NCBI GenBank assembly: GCA_036785325.1
Contig: JAXIVH010000006.1
Location: 1,361,405 to 1,425,404 of the forward strand
From: Urophycis tenuis
Lineage: Eukaryota > Chordata > Actinopteri > Gadiformes > Phycidae
Length of the DNA stretch: 64,000 bases
Direction: 5' to 3'
The notes under the pieces are model-generated. The model did no database searches and had not been told where the DNA came from. It was given only the letters and a program-made list of their open reading frames with translations. Position numbers and translations under genes: made by a program. Numbering within the stretch: position 1 is the first letter of the stretch; each line of letters opens with the position of its first letter. Positions 34,109-46,831 of this stretch are shown here, piece by piece.

Positions 34109-34109
34109 G
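34067..34109. repeat. (ATT)n microsatellite
   Basis: About 14 ATT units after GGCGCTATATAAAT, a common LINE/SINE-type tail. Confidence 0.95.
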
Positions 34110-34578
34110 TTTTTGTTGTTCTCTCGGTTTGTTATACTTCATGTCCGTTTGATTAACATAACCGTGGTCCGTGTGTCAAAAATGTGGTAAGCCCCGCTGT
34201 TATGGGCATGAGCATGTTGTAAAGCGATTTATTGTTGTGACTGCTGCCACCAATGTAACTGAGCGTATGGACGCCTATACAGACTATGAAATAAAAACAC
34301 GGCGGCTCCGCTGTTGAACAGGACGTGCGCTCCCTTATTACTCTTCTTCACTTCTCATTTTTTCGTCAATTGCAGCACACAAAAACATACACTTCCGCTC
34401 CACCCCTCCAAAATAAACCCCCCACATATACACTGTGAATGCTAAACCGGAAGAAACATAATTTGACTCTAATCTGTCTGCCCACAAAATAGGTTACATT
34501 ATCATGAGCTTTATTGGGTTTAAAGGGCCCGGTCATGTGCCCCGCCCCCGGCCCGGTGTCGTGCCCCGATAGAATTTG

Positions 34579-36063
34579 GCCCAATCTCAATTCTCTATCT
34601 TACCCCTTCCCCTTCCCCTTGGCCCTTCCCCTTCCCCTTCCCCTTGGCCCTTGAAACAGAGGGGTAAGGGCTACATGCCCCTATGAATTGAGACAACACT
34701 CGTTACGGTTACGTCATCATACATTGACGACAACATATTGACAATTTGTTATAGGCCTAAACACTGCATGGTGTTTTGTATCTTTTTCAGTTAATACGGT
34801 TTTGAATATCATTGATGTTCAGAAACAATGTCTTTGTTAACCAACATGTCTTTATTTACAATTATGAATGGCTACAACATTGAACCCATGACTCACTCCC
34901 ACATTTGCTTTGAAGCGTATTTTGATTTAGCGTATTTTGATTTCGGACATTTCTGCTCGTTTTCGTGTCGAAAACGTATCAGCTGCCGGGTTTCCTCCGG
35001 CGTTCCTGTGTGAAAAAGGACGATATATGTAAAGCACGTATCGATTTGTCTCTAATTGTCTACACTGTTATCAAACGGAATTCGCTGCTAATTGTGTTTA
35101 GTAAACTAGACATGCATGGAGTTCATTGCTAGTCAGAGAAATGTAACTTTGTGCACTCAGCAATGTAACGTTCGCATACCGATTTTCGAAAAAGTTTCGA
35201 TTAAGAATATGGTTGCAAATATATAGGTACAGGACTGTTTAGAGCACAAAACAACACTTTTGTAAATTTCAAATCAATTATTTCAGCCGAAAATACTTAC
35301 TTACTTACTGACTCTCGTTGAGATCTGGCCGCGATTGTTGCCGGTTGCGCATTGTAATGGGTACCCCTCGGTTTCAAGTAAGCTCCCGATCTCACTTGGT
35401 TTCAAGGGGTGTATACCATTGACTGTATATATATATGGACAAACCCTCCGTGACGTCACCCATAGACATTCTAACAGCGGAGATGAAGCCTAAAATTGAG
35501 CTTCTGGGCGCCGCCATCTTGGACATTTCAGTCTGTGTTCTAAGCCCGCCTACCTCCAGCCAGACCAATCAAAGCCTCGAATCCGTGAAGGTCGTGCCGT
35601 GATGACAGATGACAGCTGCCAATCAAGTTGACCACGCCCTTAATTATTCATAAAATAAATCCTTCTCTGTGCATTAAAATAATGGATTCTAAAAAAATTC
35701 ACCCCCCTCACAGTTGTCATGGACTCGAACACTAGTGAAAGACACCAAAACCGATTTTTGAACCAGGCTGTAAACATGTTTATTTTGGCTGTAAAGTTGG
35801 ACATTTTAACATGGGTGTCTATGGGAGTTGACTCCCTTCTGCAGCCAGCCTCAAGCGGCCAGTCGAGGAACTGCAAGTTTTTGCACTTCCGCATGGGCTT
35901 CATTTTTCAGCATGGAATGTTGCCGCTTGGTGTATACCCCTTCCCCTTAGCCCTTCCCCTCGGTCGAAAAGAGAATTGAGACAGCCCTTGGTCTCACGTG
36001 AACGCGCAAAACCAAGGGGAAGGGGTAAGGGGAAGGGCTAAGATAGAGAATTGAGATTCAGCC
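34579..36063. mobile_element. TIR element with AATCTCAATTCTCTATCTTA ends
   Basis: Inverted ends of about 30 bp rich in CCCCTTCC. Flanked by TTTG at 34575-34578 and 36064-36067; removing the element and one TTTG restores the arm of the outer MITE as seen in its right copy. Confidence 0.8.
35418..35928. mobile_element. Common fish non-autonomous repeat (CATTGACTGTATATA type)
   Basis: Starts ATTGACTGTATATATATGGA, ends ..AATGTTGCCGCTT, flanked by GGTGTATACC on both sides (35408-35417, 35929-35938). Contains the block shared with 15068-15132. Confidence 0.75.
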
Positions 36064-36115
36064 TTTGTATCCCCTGGCCGCGGGAGCGCGCATACACTCA
36101 GGGAGGTGTATGTCT

Positions 36116-36172
36116 AGTTACAGGGGGATACTTATTATTTTGGGCTGAAATAATAAGTATCCCCCTGTAACT
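36116..36172. repeat. Perfect 25-bp inverted repeat, 7-base loop
   Basis: Arms 36116-36140 and 36148-36172 are exact complements, lying inside the outer MITE. Confidence 0.95.
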
Positions 36173-37170
36173 TGAGCTACAATAGAGTAAACCTCTCCAT
36201 ACTCACCAGTGTTACTAGACATGACCAGAAATATTCACAAAACAAAAGACAAAAGACCAGCCTTTTATTACCTTTATGGTTTAATGTAGCATACATTTCG
36301 AGTATATGTGATCTTGAATTCACAGCTTAAGTAATCGTCTAGCCTACGTGGTTAAATACAACTGTCAGCTGTAGAACACGGAATAGTATAAATTTTATGT
36401 TAACACATAGTATCATACAGCAGAATAAAAACATTGTTAAAGCGAAGAAACGTAGCTCCACCTCCCTGAGTGTATGCGCGCTCCCGCGGCCAGGGGATAC
36501 AAATTCTATCGGGGGTAACTACCTTGGCACGACACCGGCACTGATTTGTTCCGCTGCTGCGTTTACCTCACTTTAATTGAGAATGACGCCACACACTTCC
36601 GCTTTCACACAATACATAAATAGCAAATAAAGCAGTTAAACCAAAGTCCTTCGAGGTAAGTCCTGTCACTCGTGGCCATATTACACCTTTCAGGCAACTA
36701 TCAGGGCCCTATGTAAATGTATAGGAGGAGAGCTGTATCTCCATCTCTAAGGGGCATAAAAAAACAACACGTTTGAAATGACGATGAAAAACAGACTAAA
36801 ATCGCTTAAAGGGTTTAAAGGTAATCATGATGCGCAGTCATGATTACACTGTTCTGTTCATCTACTACACCGGCACTAACAGCAAGACGTCATCGTTCAC
36901 GGTCAGCTCTCACAGATCATGCCGTAATTTTAGATCAAGCAAGAGATCAACAATGTAACTTTAACCTTGCCTGTGTCTGATTTGGTATGGACTGCTTAAG
37001 GGCCATGTCTGTTTGGATAAATAAAGATGATTGAAAATAACTTTGCAAGTGTCGCAATAAGCATGACCGCGTTGGACCTGCAAAATGATTTGAGCGACGC
37101 ACCGGAAGAGGCGGGACATGCAAACAACTGCCATCTTGGTGTTACGATGCATTTCATACTATTAATATCA

Positions 37171-37272
37171 TTCTGGAGAGCTGGATAAGCAAATTGAGCG
37201 CACCTTCTGTAAAGGTCTGAGGTGGAGGTTGCTGGGAAGGTGCGCTCGATTTGCTTACCCAGCTGTCCAGGA
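37171..37272. repeat. Long imperfect hairpin
   Basis: GGATAAGCAAATTGAGCGCA and its near complement GTGCGCTCGATTTGCTTACC form a roughly 33-bp stem around a 30-base loop. No TSD was found. The next 950 bases (37273-38227) show nothing I recognise. Confidence 0.75.
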
Positions 37273-38603
37273 ATTATATTTATATTAATTATCAGCATTT
37301 CGTGTGCACATTATACCTACTTTGTGCCCACAAATTAAAATTTTGTGCGCACGTTATAGCTATATTTTGGCCACAATTTAGAGCATGTCATGTCTGGGGC
37401 TCCGTAGTAATCTCATCTGTAAGTAGTATTTATTAAGTTTCACCACGCTGTTCTCATCTGCTCATTGTGTTTGCTGACATGGCTACAACATGGCCTAATA
37501 TTGTGTTTCATTTGAAATTAAGAAAGCATGGCATTAGTTGTAATCACATTAAAGTTACTTATTCAGGTCACTGTGCATTGCTATTTTTCATATAATTGTT
37601 GCAGACACAGACCCACCACTTCATTGTGTATTCTTAAGCTGGGTTGCGCATCACGGCTAGGCTACGCTCTGACAAGACGTCTTTCTCCAGTCCCGTTAGC
37701 ATGGTTCAAATGCTTCAAGCTAAACAATCTTTAGCATCATATTCCAATAGCAGCAGGATGTAAACTGCCAAAAGTTTAAACAGTCGTCCAGAATGGGTAG
37801 GCTACATATTATATCAAGTTTAGTTAGGCGTTGGCGAACTTGAAAGCAGATGAACAAAGCCTCTGTTTGGTAAAGGCCATCGACGGCAGCTTTCCTGTCG
37901 ATTCAACATGTCGACTCGGCGCAAAAAATCTGTCCGGCGTCCAGGTGTTGTGTCAGTGGGCCGGCGGTAGCTTTTGCACCGACTCAACATGTGTTTAGGC
38001 TACATTTCGTCATTGACCGCCATGAAGGCAAGCCTTTTGAACATTTTATTCTTCACGGGCAAGCCGTTGAAGCCACATCGGCCTACGTGTAATTTCAGAT
38101 AAGCCTACATACATCAAAAATCTACTAAAGCTCCCACTTTTCTATAGGAATACATAGGCTACTTCCTACGGGCACTGCACTAGTATAATAACTTGAAACC
38201 TAATCAATAACCTCAAACTATCCTCATACACATTTGACATACAAATGATAGACAATGAATTGGTGTGTCAACAAAAAATTAATAATTACAAAAGCTATAC
38301 ATGTGCTATATAATCTATTTACCCAGTATGAGACAACCCTAGACTTCTGGAATAATGCATGAAAAATGAAGAACAGTGCACAACCTCCAAAAAAAACAAC
38401 GCCTTCCTAATAATTAATAGCACAATTAATAGCACAATTAAAAGTTTAAGATTAAGGGAAAGGGAAAACCAAAATAATTCAGATCTTGCTGTCCAGCATG
38501 TGCTTTTAACTCACCACTGGAAATTGTATCGACTGTTTTGAAACCATTTCAACTCATAATCTTACTCTCACAATATTTTTTTAAATGCTAACTAATTAGT
38601 GTT

Positions 38604-39693
38604 ACTAATGTTGCCTAATGCTGGTCACCTCCACAAAGACGAGCGTCAGATAGGAGCTAAGAGGATCTGTAGGCTCCACACTTCCTGCCTCAATACCTGG
38701 AGAGATGGCAGATTGCAGCCGATTACCTTCTCTGCAGCTCGAATGTAGTCTGCCCTTGTCCTTGGCAGTGGCAGCAGCGTACCAGATGGTGATAGAGGAG
38801 GTGAGGATGGATTCGATGATGGCGGTGTAGAAGTGCACCATCATCGTCTTTGGCAGGTTGAACTTCCTCAACTGCCTCAGGAAGTACATCCTCTGCTGGG
38901 CTTTTTTGAAGAGGGAGCCGATGTTCATTTCCCACTTGAGGCTCTTCCAATTGTGTGAGTTCGTTGAATCTTCCAAGGTGATGGCGACAGTCCACGTCGG
39001 CGTCTCGTGTGGGTTTACTCGGTGTACTTTGGGTCGGCGTGCGATTGTTCTCTCGTTGTCAAGCCGATGTGGGAGTGGGAGCCGATGTTCCGCTCCCACT
39101 TGAGGTCCTGGGAGATGATGGTTCCCAGGAACCGGAAGGACTCCACAGTGTCTGGGAAGTCTCTCAGGGTGATGGTGGTGAGTGGGGCTGGGCTCTTTCT
39201 GAAGTCCACAACCATCTCCACTGTCTTCACAGCGTTGAGCTCCAGGTTGTTTTGACTACACCAGGTCACCAGATGGTCAATCTCCCCCCTGTAGGCGGAC
39301 TCATCCCCAGCAGAGATGAGCCCAATGAGGGTGGTATTATCCGCAAACTTCAGGAGCTTGACGGACTGGTGACTGGAGGAGTAGCTGTTTGTGTACAAGG
39401 AGAAGAGCAGAGGGGAAAGAACGCAGCCTTGAGGGGAACTGGTGCTGATCGACGGAGAGTCCGAGATGTGTTTTCCCAGCTTCACATGCTGCCTCCTTTG
39501 GAAATGAAGTCCATAATCCACCTGCAGGTGGAGTCAGGCATGCTCAGCTGGGAGAGCTTGTCCTGTAGCAGAGCTGGGATGATGGTGTTAAAGGCGGAGC
39601 TGAAATCCACAAACAGGATCCTGGCGTAGGTTCCTGCGGAGTCCAGGTGTTGGAGGATGTAGTGGAGGGCCATGTTTACTGCATCGTCTACAG
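38604..39693 (-). pseudogene. L2-type LINE reverse transcriptase, C-terminal part
   Basis: Reads, from 39693 down: AVDDAVNMALHYILQHLDSA, ARILFVDFSSAFNTIIP, SPQGCVLSPLLFSLYTN, KFADNTTLIGLI, NNLELNAVKTVEMVVDF, KKAQQRMYFLRQLRKFNLP. These are the RT blocks of L2-like LINEs. The catalytic FADD is FADN, so the copy is inactive. Frames change near 39480 and 39010. A roughly 160-base insert sits between two copies of a GAGCCGATGTTC..TCCCACTTGAGG motif (38917 and 39079). The upstream part of the same LINE lies at 42402-42850. Confidence 0.85.
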
Positions 39694-40670
39694 CAGAGGT
39701 TCCCAAATTTTTGACTGCTGAGGCCCAAATTCAATTCTGAAAATCTTCCGAGACCCACCCAAACTTTTAGCCTATTCATATCTCTGAGACACATTTTGAA
39801 TTGTTTGAATTCAAAAACATTCATTGATTTGTTTCAAGCATTCCTTTTTTTATTGGTTTGATTGGAATAAAAGACATGTATTATACATACATTCAACATT
39901 GCTTCACTCATAAATGACAGGTTCATACATTGAACATTTATTATACATACATTATACATACATTATATTCAACATTTCTTCAGTCATAACAACAGGTATA
40001 TAAATACAACATTCAGTATACATACATATATTCAACATTAGCCTTATCACCTCACCTAATGAGAAGGATGATGCTGCATAGCCTCTGTCAAAGACTTGAT
40101 GTTTGGCTGAATGAACGTCAGTTTTAAACGGAAATCTGACTCGACATCCAGTTTATTCCTGTACTTTGTCTTTAATGCCAGGAGCATGGAAAAACCAGTT
40201 TCACACAAATATGTGGTACTAAAAGGCATTAGAAACATCAATGCCTTGTTTGACAAATCAGTGTATTATGTATGCATCCAGAAATGTGTCAAGTCCTTCT
40301 GTGTGAAGACGAGTTTCAAAGCAGAGTCACAAGATAACCCCATAAGGCTGTCTTGGTCCTTGATGCTCAGACCTGTGAGGGCATTCTCTTGGCATTATCA
40401 CTGGCACAACTAAGACATGTGGATTCAATTGTTCTTTTAAACATCCGATATTCCGCCAGCTTATTTAAAAAAAATCCTTGGGTTGGAAGAGTATTGTCCA
40501 TGTTTTGTTTCCAAATGGCGCCTCAGCTTGCATGGTTTTAGCGCCTTGTTTGCTAATACATCCGAGCACAGAACACACACAGGATCGTGTTCAGGCCCAA
40601 TACTTGTAAATCCCAGTGAAAGATATTCTTCTGAATACTTCCTATGAGTTTTTTTCTTCACTGGCTCATG
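39694..40670 (-). mobile_element. hAT transposon remnant (ZBED5/SCAND3-like), internally deleted
   Basis: Left end CAGAGGTTCCCAAA. Minus-strand 40461-40661 codes a BED finger start (RKYSEEYLSLGFTSIG, CVLCSDVL, KLRRHLETKHG), and 40056-40256 codes the hAT dimerisation tail (PFSTTYLCETGFSMLLALKT, RLKLTFIQPNIKSL). The catalytic middle is missing and the right terminus is not seen, cut by the next element. Confidence 0.75.
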
Positions 40671-40951
40671 TTCTTCAATGTTGTTAACAACACTCCATCG
40701 AAATGTATTGATAACTGGAATAATTGAATACTTGAAATTAGATGGAGTGTTGAATTCACTAACTTTTTCCTTACACTTGTGAGTTTTGAAGAGGACTTTT
40801 ACAAACTTATCCGGAAAGATGGAAGTGACTTCGATGCAGCGGTAACTTTAGCAACAGAGAGTTGAAGCTATCAGAAAAGTGCTCTTTTAAATGAACTTCT
40901 GGTGTACTTACAAACTTTAAAATGCCTCGTTTTGTGAGTACAGACCATACA

Positions 40952-42177
40952 TGAAGAGCTCTTTTCCAAAACGCTATATATCCATTGTGATTGTTTTGAG
41001 ATAAAGGACAATTATTTACCCAGAACTACATATTTTGCAAGTATTTAATTTATATAGTTAAAAAAAAAAAATTGGGTCAGTCTGAACACCATCAGCAATA
41101 ATTGACAAATCAAACTAGAATGTTAATGATTATAAATCCAAAGTTTATTATATTTCTTTTCAAAACGCTATATATCCACTCTCCACTACATATCCACCAT
41201 GTGTTCTTTGCTCAAAATGTTATAAAACGATTCATTTTTGTCAGTCTGTTTTTAAAACAAGATAAGATACAATATCATGAGCTCACAGTGTACAGTGTGT
41301 AATAAAATCCTCCGCCAGAGTAGCGCATTTTCTTAGTTCGTTGGTGTTCATGATTGTCTTTGTTTAAACGCCGACGTCTTCCACCAGGTGTGGGCTTAAC
41401 GGCTACTTCGGAACCATCAAAAGTGTTAACCACATTCAAAACATCCATTTGTTCGATTACACCAACAAGATTTACCTCAAGCCTCAGTGCATCGCCATGA
41501 CATATATTTTGGGACGCTCACTCAGTACATTTACATGCAGCAAGAAATTCGAATTTCTAATCGTATAAGACATTGTTCGGACTTTTTAAGTGCATGTAAA
41601 CACCTTAATCCGACCTACTTCGGACCTACTTCGGATATCTCAAAATCGGATAACAACACCTGGATAATTCGTGAATAGTCGGACATTTAACGGCATGTAT
41701 ACTCAGCAATCGGATCTGAATCGGATTTTGCATTCTGCGCATGCGCTGTGCCATTCTGCACATGCGCAGCGCCACATAGCGTCCAGAGTCAGCCCATGCT
41801 CCGGCTGTTAATCCGATTCTCTGAACGGCATGCATACTCGGACAAGTGATCCGGTCTTACGCATGTCATTATCTGATCCGATCAGAAATTCGAATTTCTT
41901 GCTGCATGTAAACGTACTGACTGAACTCTACTGTTGTTCTCTCCACACTCTGATTGGCCGAGAGGATATGTCGCACTGTGACTCGAAACGAGTGTTGCGC
42001 CTATCGCGGTTTGGAGTAAAATGACACCTTTCGGTACAGTTTAAACAGGGATATGTAGCGATTTGGTTAGAAACATTTATGGAGCAGTGAGTAGGCTCGG
42101 TATACAGCAGAATGACGTGACAAAGTCGTTTTTTTTTTAATTTGGCGTTGATCGCGTTTTGGAAAAGAGCTCTTCAT
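40952..42177. mobile_element. TIR element with GAAGAGCTCTTTTCCAAAAC ends
   Basis: Exact inverted ends of about 21 bp. The uninterrupted target is visible at about 50915-50935. The TSD is ambiguous (2-4 bp of AT). Carries the CAGTACG MITE at 41523. Confidence 0.75.
41523..41919. mobile_element. CAGTACG MITE, complete 397-bp copy
   Basis: Inverted ends CAGTACRTTTACATGCAGCA; flanked by ACT (41520-41522) and ACT (41920-41922). The interior is rich in TCCGA/TCGGA motifs. Related copies: 50105-51974 and 14917-15040. Confidence 0.9.
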
Positions 42178-42401
42178 ATGTACTACTACAGAAGTTGGGT
42201 AACAATCCATGCATTATTAGTGGGGGTAATTTACGAGATATACAAATTGTACCATTCACTCCAATACTAAGCCATTCGGCTGATACCCCTAAACTTGATA
42301 AATATTGACCGTCGCTAAAAATGCATCTGAGGGGGTATTTGGCTGGATTATTGGTGGAAATTACCTCAGGGTGAATTTTACTCCGAACCATCACTTTAAG
42401 G

Positions 42402-42850
42402 GGACGGGGATGATGGTGGAGGTTTTGAAGCAGGCTGGTACGTGGCATGTCTCCAGTGAGGTGTTGAATATGTCTGTGAACACCGGGGACAGCTGATCAG
42501 CACAGTGCTTCAGGGTGGATGGAGAGACAGAGTCTGGCCCGGCTGCTTCATGGGGGTTTTGTCTCTTGAAGAGCCTGTTAACATCTCTCTCCAGTAAGGA
42601 GAGAGGTGTCTCAGTGGTGGGGGAGGAGAGGGCCTCTGAGGTGAGCAGCTGTGAAGAGGCCCCTGCTCCTGCTGTGGTGGGGGGGGGGGGGGGGGGGGGG
42701 GGGGGGAGAACTGGTGGGCTGGAGCTGGAGCTAGTGGAAGGTGTTACGGGGCATGGTGTCAGGACTGACCCATTGTCCTTCAAAGCGACAGTAGAACTCA
42801 TTCAAGTCGTTGGCCAGGCGCAAGTCGTTCACTCGCATTGCTGATTCCAT
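42402..42850 (-). pseudogene. L2-type LINE, N-terminal RT part
   Basis: Minus frame contains RLFKRQNPHEAAGPDSVSPS, TLKHCADQLSPVFTDIFNTS and ACFKTSTIIPVPLK, the start of an L2-like RT. Preceded by a Ser/Pro stretch read from a G tract (about 42679-42706). The downstream half is at 38604-39693; about 120 bases of the LINE are missing at the break. Confidence 0.85.
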
Positions 42851-43808
42851 TCAGTGGAAGTCATCAGAGTAAGATAAGGGCCAACAATGTCCAGAGTTGT
42901 ATTGTGCCATATGGGTTCATGCTATGTAAGGTACACTAACATACATTGTATATATTAAGTATTTAAGTACCAATCAACAAGGTGTGTTAAGAATGTACTG
43001 ATTCCATGACAGTAAAAGATTACACATGTGATCCTGAGGAATAACACGGGTGTTCTGTAGAGATCAGAATCAGAATCAGCTTTATTCGCCAAGTATGTTC
43101 ACAAACATACAAGGAATTTTACTCTGGTTTTTCCATGCTCTCAATGTACAGACACAGACTAGACAGCACAAACAAGACAATGAGCTAAACATAAACATTA
43201 ACTACTATAAAATAAACAAGGAAAAACAAACATGTATCTACTAATACAGATGATAGCCTTAAAGATGAACTGAACTGAAATAATCAACATTGATAACTTG
43301 TTAGTTATGACCATAATAAAAAAATAACACATACAAAAAAATATTTAAAAAAATTAATACATATATACATAATACTTCAGCATCACAAAAATTGTGTTTA
43401 TCAGTGGGGAACCCTCAGGGCCTTCTACGCCTTCAGAGAAGGCCTAGCAAAATTTTGGACCAAAACATATTAAATAAGAAATAATTATTATTATTTAATT
43501 ATTTTTTAAATTATTTTTATTATTATTTTTAATTTATATCTTATTTAATTTAATACAATACATTTAATAAATTTTCTCTCATCTCTCACATCTGCAATGA
43601 AATGGTTACGGTCCCTAAAACATGTTATCCAATCAGAATCGTTCATCTCTATCAAGGCCCGTTTAGCTCATAGACATCATATAGGGTAGACGCAACATTG
43701 GCTGCTCTTGCGCGAGAAATGTGGCCGCCATATTGGAGTGGGGATTAGGAGCCAGCGAGAAGCTTGACAGCAACAGTTGACAGGTAGCGTCTACAGAATA
43801 AAACAAGG

Positions 43809-44655
43809 ATGCCGGGCTGGTGTTCTGCGTATTCTTGCTCAAATGAGCGGACCATCGAAAATAGAAATCGGGGGATTACTTTTCACAAGTAAGATTTAAC
43901 ACTAACGTACTTTTGGCTGTATTAGATTACCACAGAGTTGAGGAGTACTGAAATCGTAGCCAGCTAGGCTAACAAACAAGAGTATGACCGTAATAGAATT
44001 GCTTGTCAATTAAATTAATGAAATTAAGAAATGACATACTTGAACAACATAATGTTGAAATGGATGATGAAGATAAAGATTGTAAAAGCCAACAGGGGTA
44101 AAAGTCAGGACCACAGTCCAGGTTTTGTAGGGGGGGCTAGCTAACTAGACAATCAGATGGACAGTGGCTATACATTATAGGTAGTCTTGCTTTCCAACCC
44201 AATTTTGTGTAGCCCACCTTCGTGAAATGTGTGGGACAAAATGTGTGATAAACAGGAAAAGGCCCTGCCATACTTTCCTGACAGCTGGAATTGGGTAATC
44301 TTGGGATTACTGTTGAACTAGGCTATGAACTGAGACTTGATAAATCATATTCCATAAGCACTGACCTATATTACATCTAAAACTTTTGAAGGTTTCCCAA
44401 AGACAAAGATGTGAGGAAGAAGTGGGAAGTGGCTTTGAGGAGGGAAGGATTCACTGCAAGTGATCATTCAATTCTCTGCAGTGAACATTTTAAGCAGGCT
44501 GACTTTGATAGGACGGGTCAGATTGTTCGACTGCGTGATGGTGTTATTCCATCCCTCTTCAGCTTCCCTCACAAACCCCCTTCCTGTGAGGATGGACACT
44601 GGTCTTCAACGGCCCTCACAAACCTACACCACCACCACCACCACCCCTTTCTAAT
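43809..44655 (+). CDS. THAP domain, two exons, inside the P-like element
   Basis: Exon 43809-43888 (MPGWCSAYSCSNERT, donor GTAAGA) joins 44392-44655 (FPKDKDVRKKWEVALRREGF, CSEHFKQADFDR, GVIPSLFSFP, donor GTACGT). It has the C-x4-C, W, C-x2-H and terminal proline-phenylalanine features of a complete THAP zinc finger. The C-terminal His-rich end (HHHHHH) precedes the donor. No later exon was recognised, so the rest of the transposase is lost or too diverged. It could act alone as a DNA-binding fragment, but expression is unknown. Confidence 0.7.
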
Positions 44656-44711
44656 GTACGTATTATATATAATTCTCTGCAAACCTATGGTGGCATCATG
44701 CCTTCAGTGTG

Positions 44712-44813
<102 letters not shown>

Positions 44814-46195
44814 TAACACTGTATAGTACCATTGATACACTTGTTAATACTAACTATCATGAAACCTATAGCAATACTAACCCACTCTATGTATCTCTCT
44901 CTCTTCCCCCTTACCTCACTTGTGAGGTAAACCATTACCAGTCAGCAGCCATCCTTGTATTTGGCCCTCATCGCACCTGAAGTCCCATCCTATGACTCCC
45001 TACCATCACCTGTTGCTGTCCCCTTGACCGGATTCCTGGCCTGCGCTACCTAGCGATCCACTACTGCCCTATGACAATTCATCCCTACACTGGACTATTT
45101 GAACTTTCTGACACTAAATGGGATTCATGCATTATCATACTGGTTATGTAACCATCCTACATCTTTTTTACATACATCCCAGGTGGCTCTAGACACCATG
45201 TTCTATTCTCCACACCTAAGTAACCTATTCATGTATCATGTTACAAACCTTACTGCCCTGTAACTGACCCTAGGCAGATGGGTCAGGCCCTTGAGTCGTG
45301 GATCTGCTTGAGGTTTCTTCATATATATATCTCCAATTATATATCATTGGAGTTTTTCCTCGCCCCTGTTACTCATGGGCTCTCTCTGAATGTTCAACAC
45401 TCTGTAAAGCGCCATGAGTCGTGTAATGTTTTGGCGCTCTATAAATTGAATTGAATTGAATATTAACTTGTGTATAATTCCCATTTTTTTATTGATGCAC
45501 TTTAAATATTGCTGAATTCAACAAATTAAATAAATTAAGTTAAAACTTGGTTCTCCAGCCCCATTTGTCTTTGTAAGGAAATGTTCTCTTTTGTCTTTAT
45601 TTTGTCAGGATGCACCAGAATACTTCATTTGTTTGTGAAAATCACATCTTCTGGGGGAGGATGACCCCAGAGGTTACAGAGGTTTCGTTTACAAACTTTC
45701 AGCCCCACCTTAAACAAAATTCACCAGCCGCCACTTATTATGATGGATTCTCATCTTAGGCAAAGTATAAGACAATACTTTCTTAACAGTATAATTGTAA
45801 CCTGAATAAGTCATTCAAGTAACAACATTCAAATACTAACATTGTTGGGTAAGACATCATTTGGTTTTTATCTTTAATCCAGTGAATAAGATTGGTGGTT
45901 TTAGCTGATATGAAAAAAGGTGTTGATATATGTTTATGTTTAAGAAGCCTATTTGGCAGATGTTTTTATCCTAAGCGACATACATAAAAATACATATAAA
46001 ACAATCACTGTAAAAATTTTAATAATTTAAGGAAAGAATGTTGTTAATACAAAATATCAATACAAGTGTCAAGACAGAATAAACTCTTTGCTGCTGCAGC
46101 AACAGTCAAGAGGTACAGTCTATAATAGGTCTAAGATATAGATATCTAATGTATTCATACATTGTTTATGTATTATTTACGTAGCCTATATAGGC

Positions 46196-46226
<31 letters not shown>

Positions 46227-46831
46227 AACAAACAATCATATTGTTTCTTCAACTTAAACATAGCTGACCCTTTTTTTTCCCCTTCTCGGGGATTATGTGC
46301 CCAGTTTTGATCTCGGACGTCTGGTCACTTATAGCATATAAGAATATTCTATTACTGTTAAACCAACTATTAATAATAAAACACGCCAAAACACGTGTCC
46401 TTTATCATAGCTACACGTATGATAAAAAAACGCGTGAAAATCAGTGGTATTCAGTGAGGTATGATTAATTAAATGCGCTGACTGTTCATTTCTCCAGTCA
46501 AATGAATTACACTGAGGGGGGCGGATCACCACTCCAAGATGGCGGCCCCGCGTCTCGTCAGCCCAGTGCTCAATGTTGCGTCTATGAGATAGGATGTCTA
46601 TGGTTTAGCTGGCTCATTAATTGGTTAGGACTTCACAATTCCTGCAGAAGGCCTAGCTATGTGTTTTGGCCTGGAGAGTGAGGGGCAGATTGACCAATCA
46701 CGGTTCGATTTCAAGTGGGCAGGACAAAAAAAATAAGACCTTAGGCCTTCACGAAGTCCTAACCTATCACATAGTGGCTGAGTCTCAAAGAGTGGTGAAA
46801 GTGGTTGAGAGATTGAAATTGAAAGTTAAAT

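Larger units (their letters stand above)
34547..36540. mobile_element. Outer palindromic MITE, split by a nested element
   Basis: The left arm (CGGTGTCGTGCC..GATAGAATTTG, then 36065-36108) is inverted at 36459-36537. 36065-36108 and 36459-36502 are 44-bp perfect inverted repeats. The left arm is interrupted by the element 34579-36063. Confidence 0.8.
40688..42405. mobile_element. TTAA-type element fragment with nested insertions
   Basis: The sequence 40690-40950 plus 42178-42400 is collinear with 50660-51140. Its right end (GAACCATCACTTTAAG) abuts L2 coding sequence with TTAA at the junction, as for piggyBac/Kolobok-like ends. It is split by the element at 40952-42177. Confidence 0.55.
38228..43245 (-). 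repeat. Long copy of the duplicated LINE segment
   Basis: Matches 13109-14300 at both ends; the middle (38557-42632) holds the L2 body and nested transposons missing from the short copy. It ends in the L2-like 3' terminus around 43063-43245. Confidence 0.85.

Noticed and set aside
43809..44655. Host THAP gene rather than transposon exon
   Set aside because: It lies inside TIRs with a perfect 8-bp TSD and no further coding exons were found.
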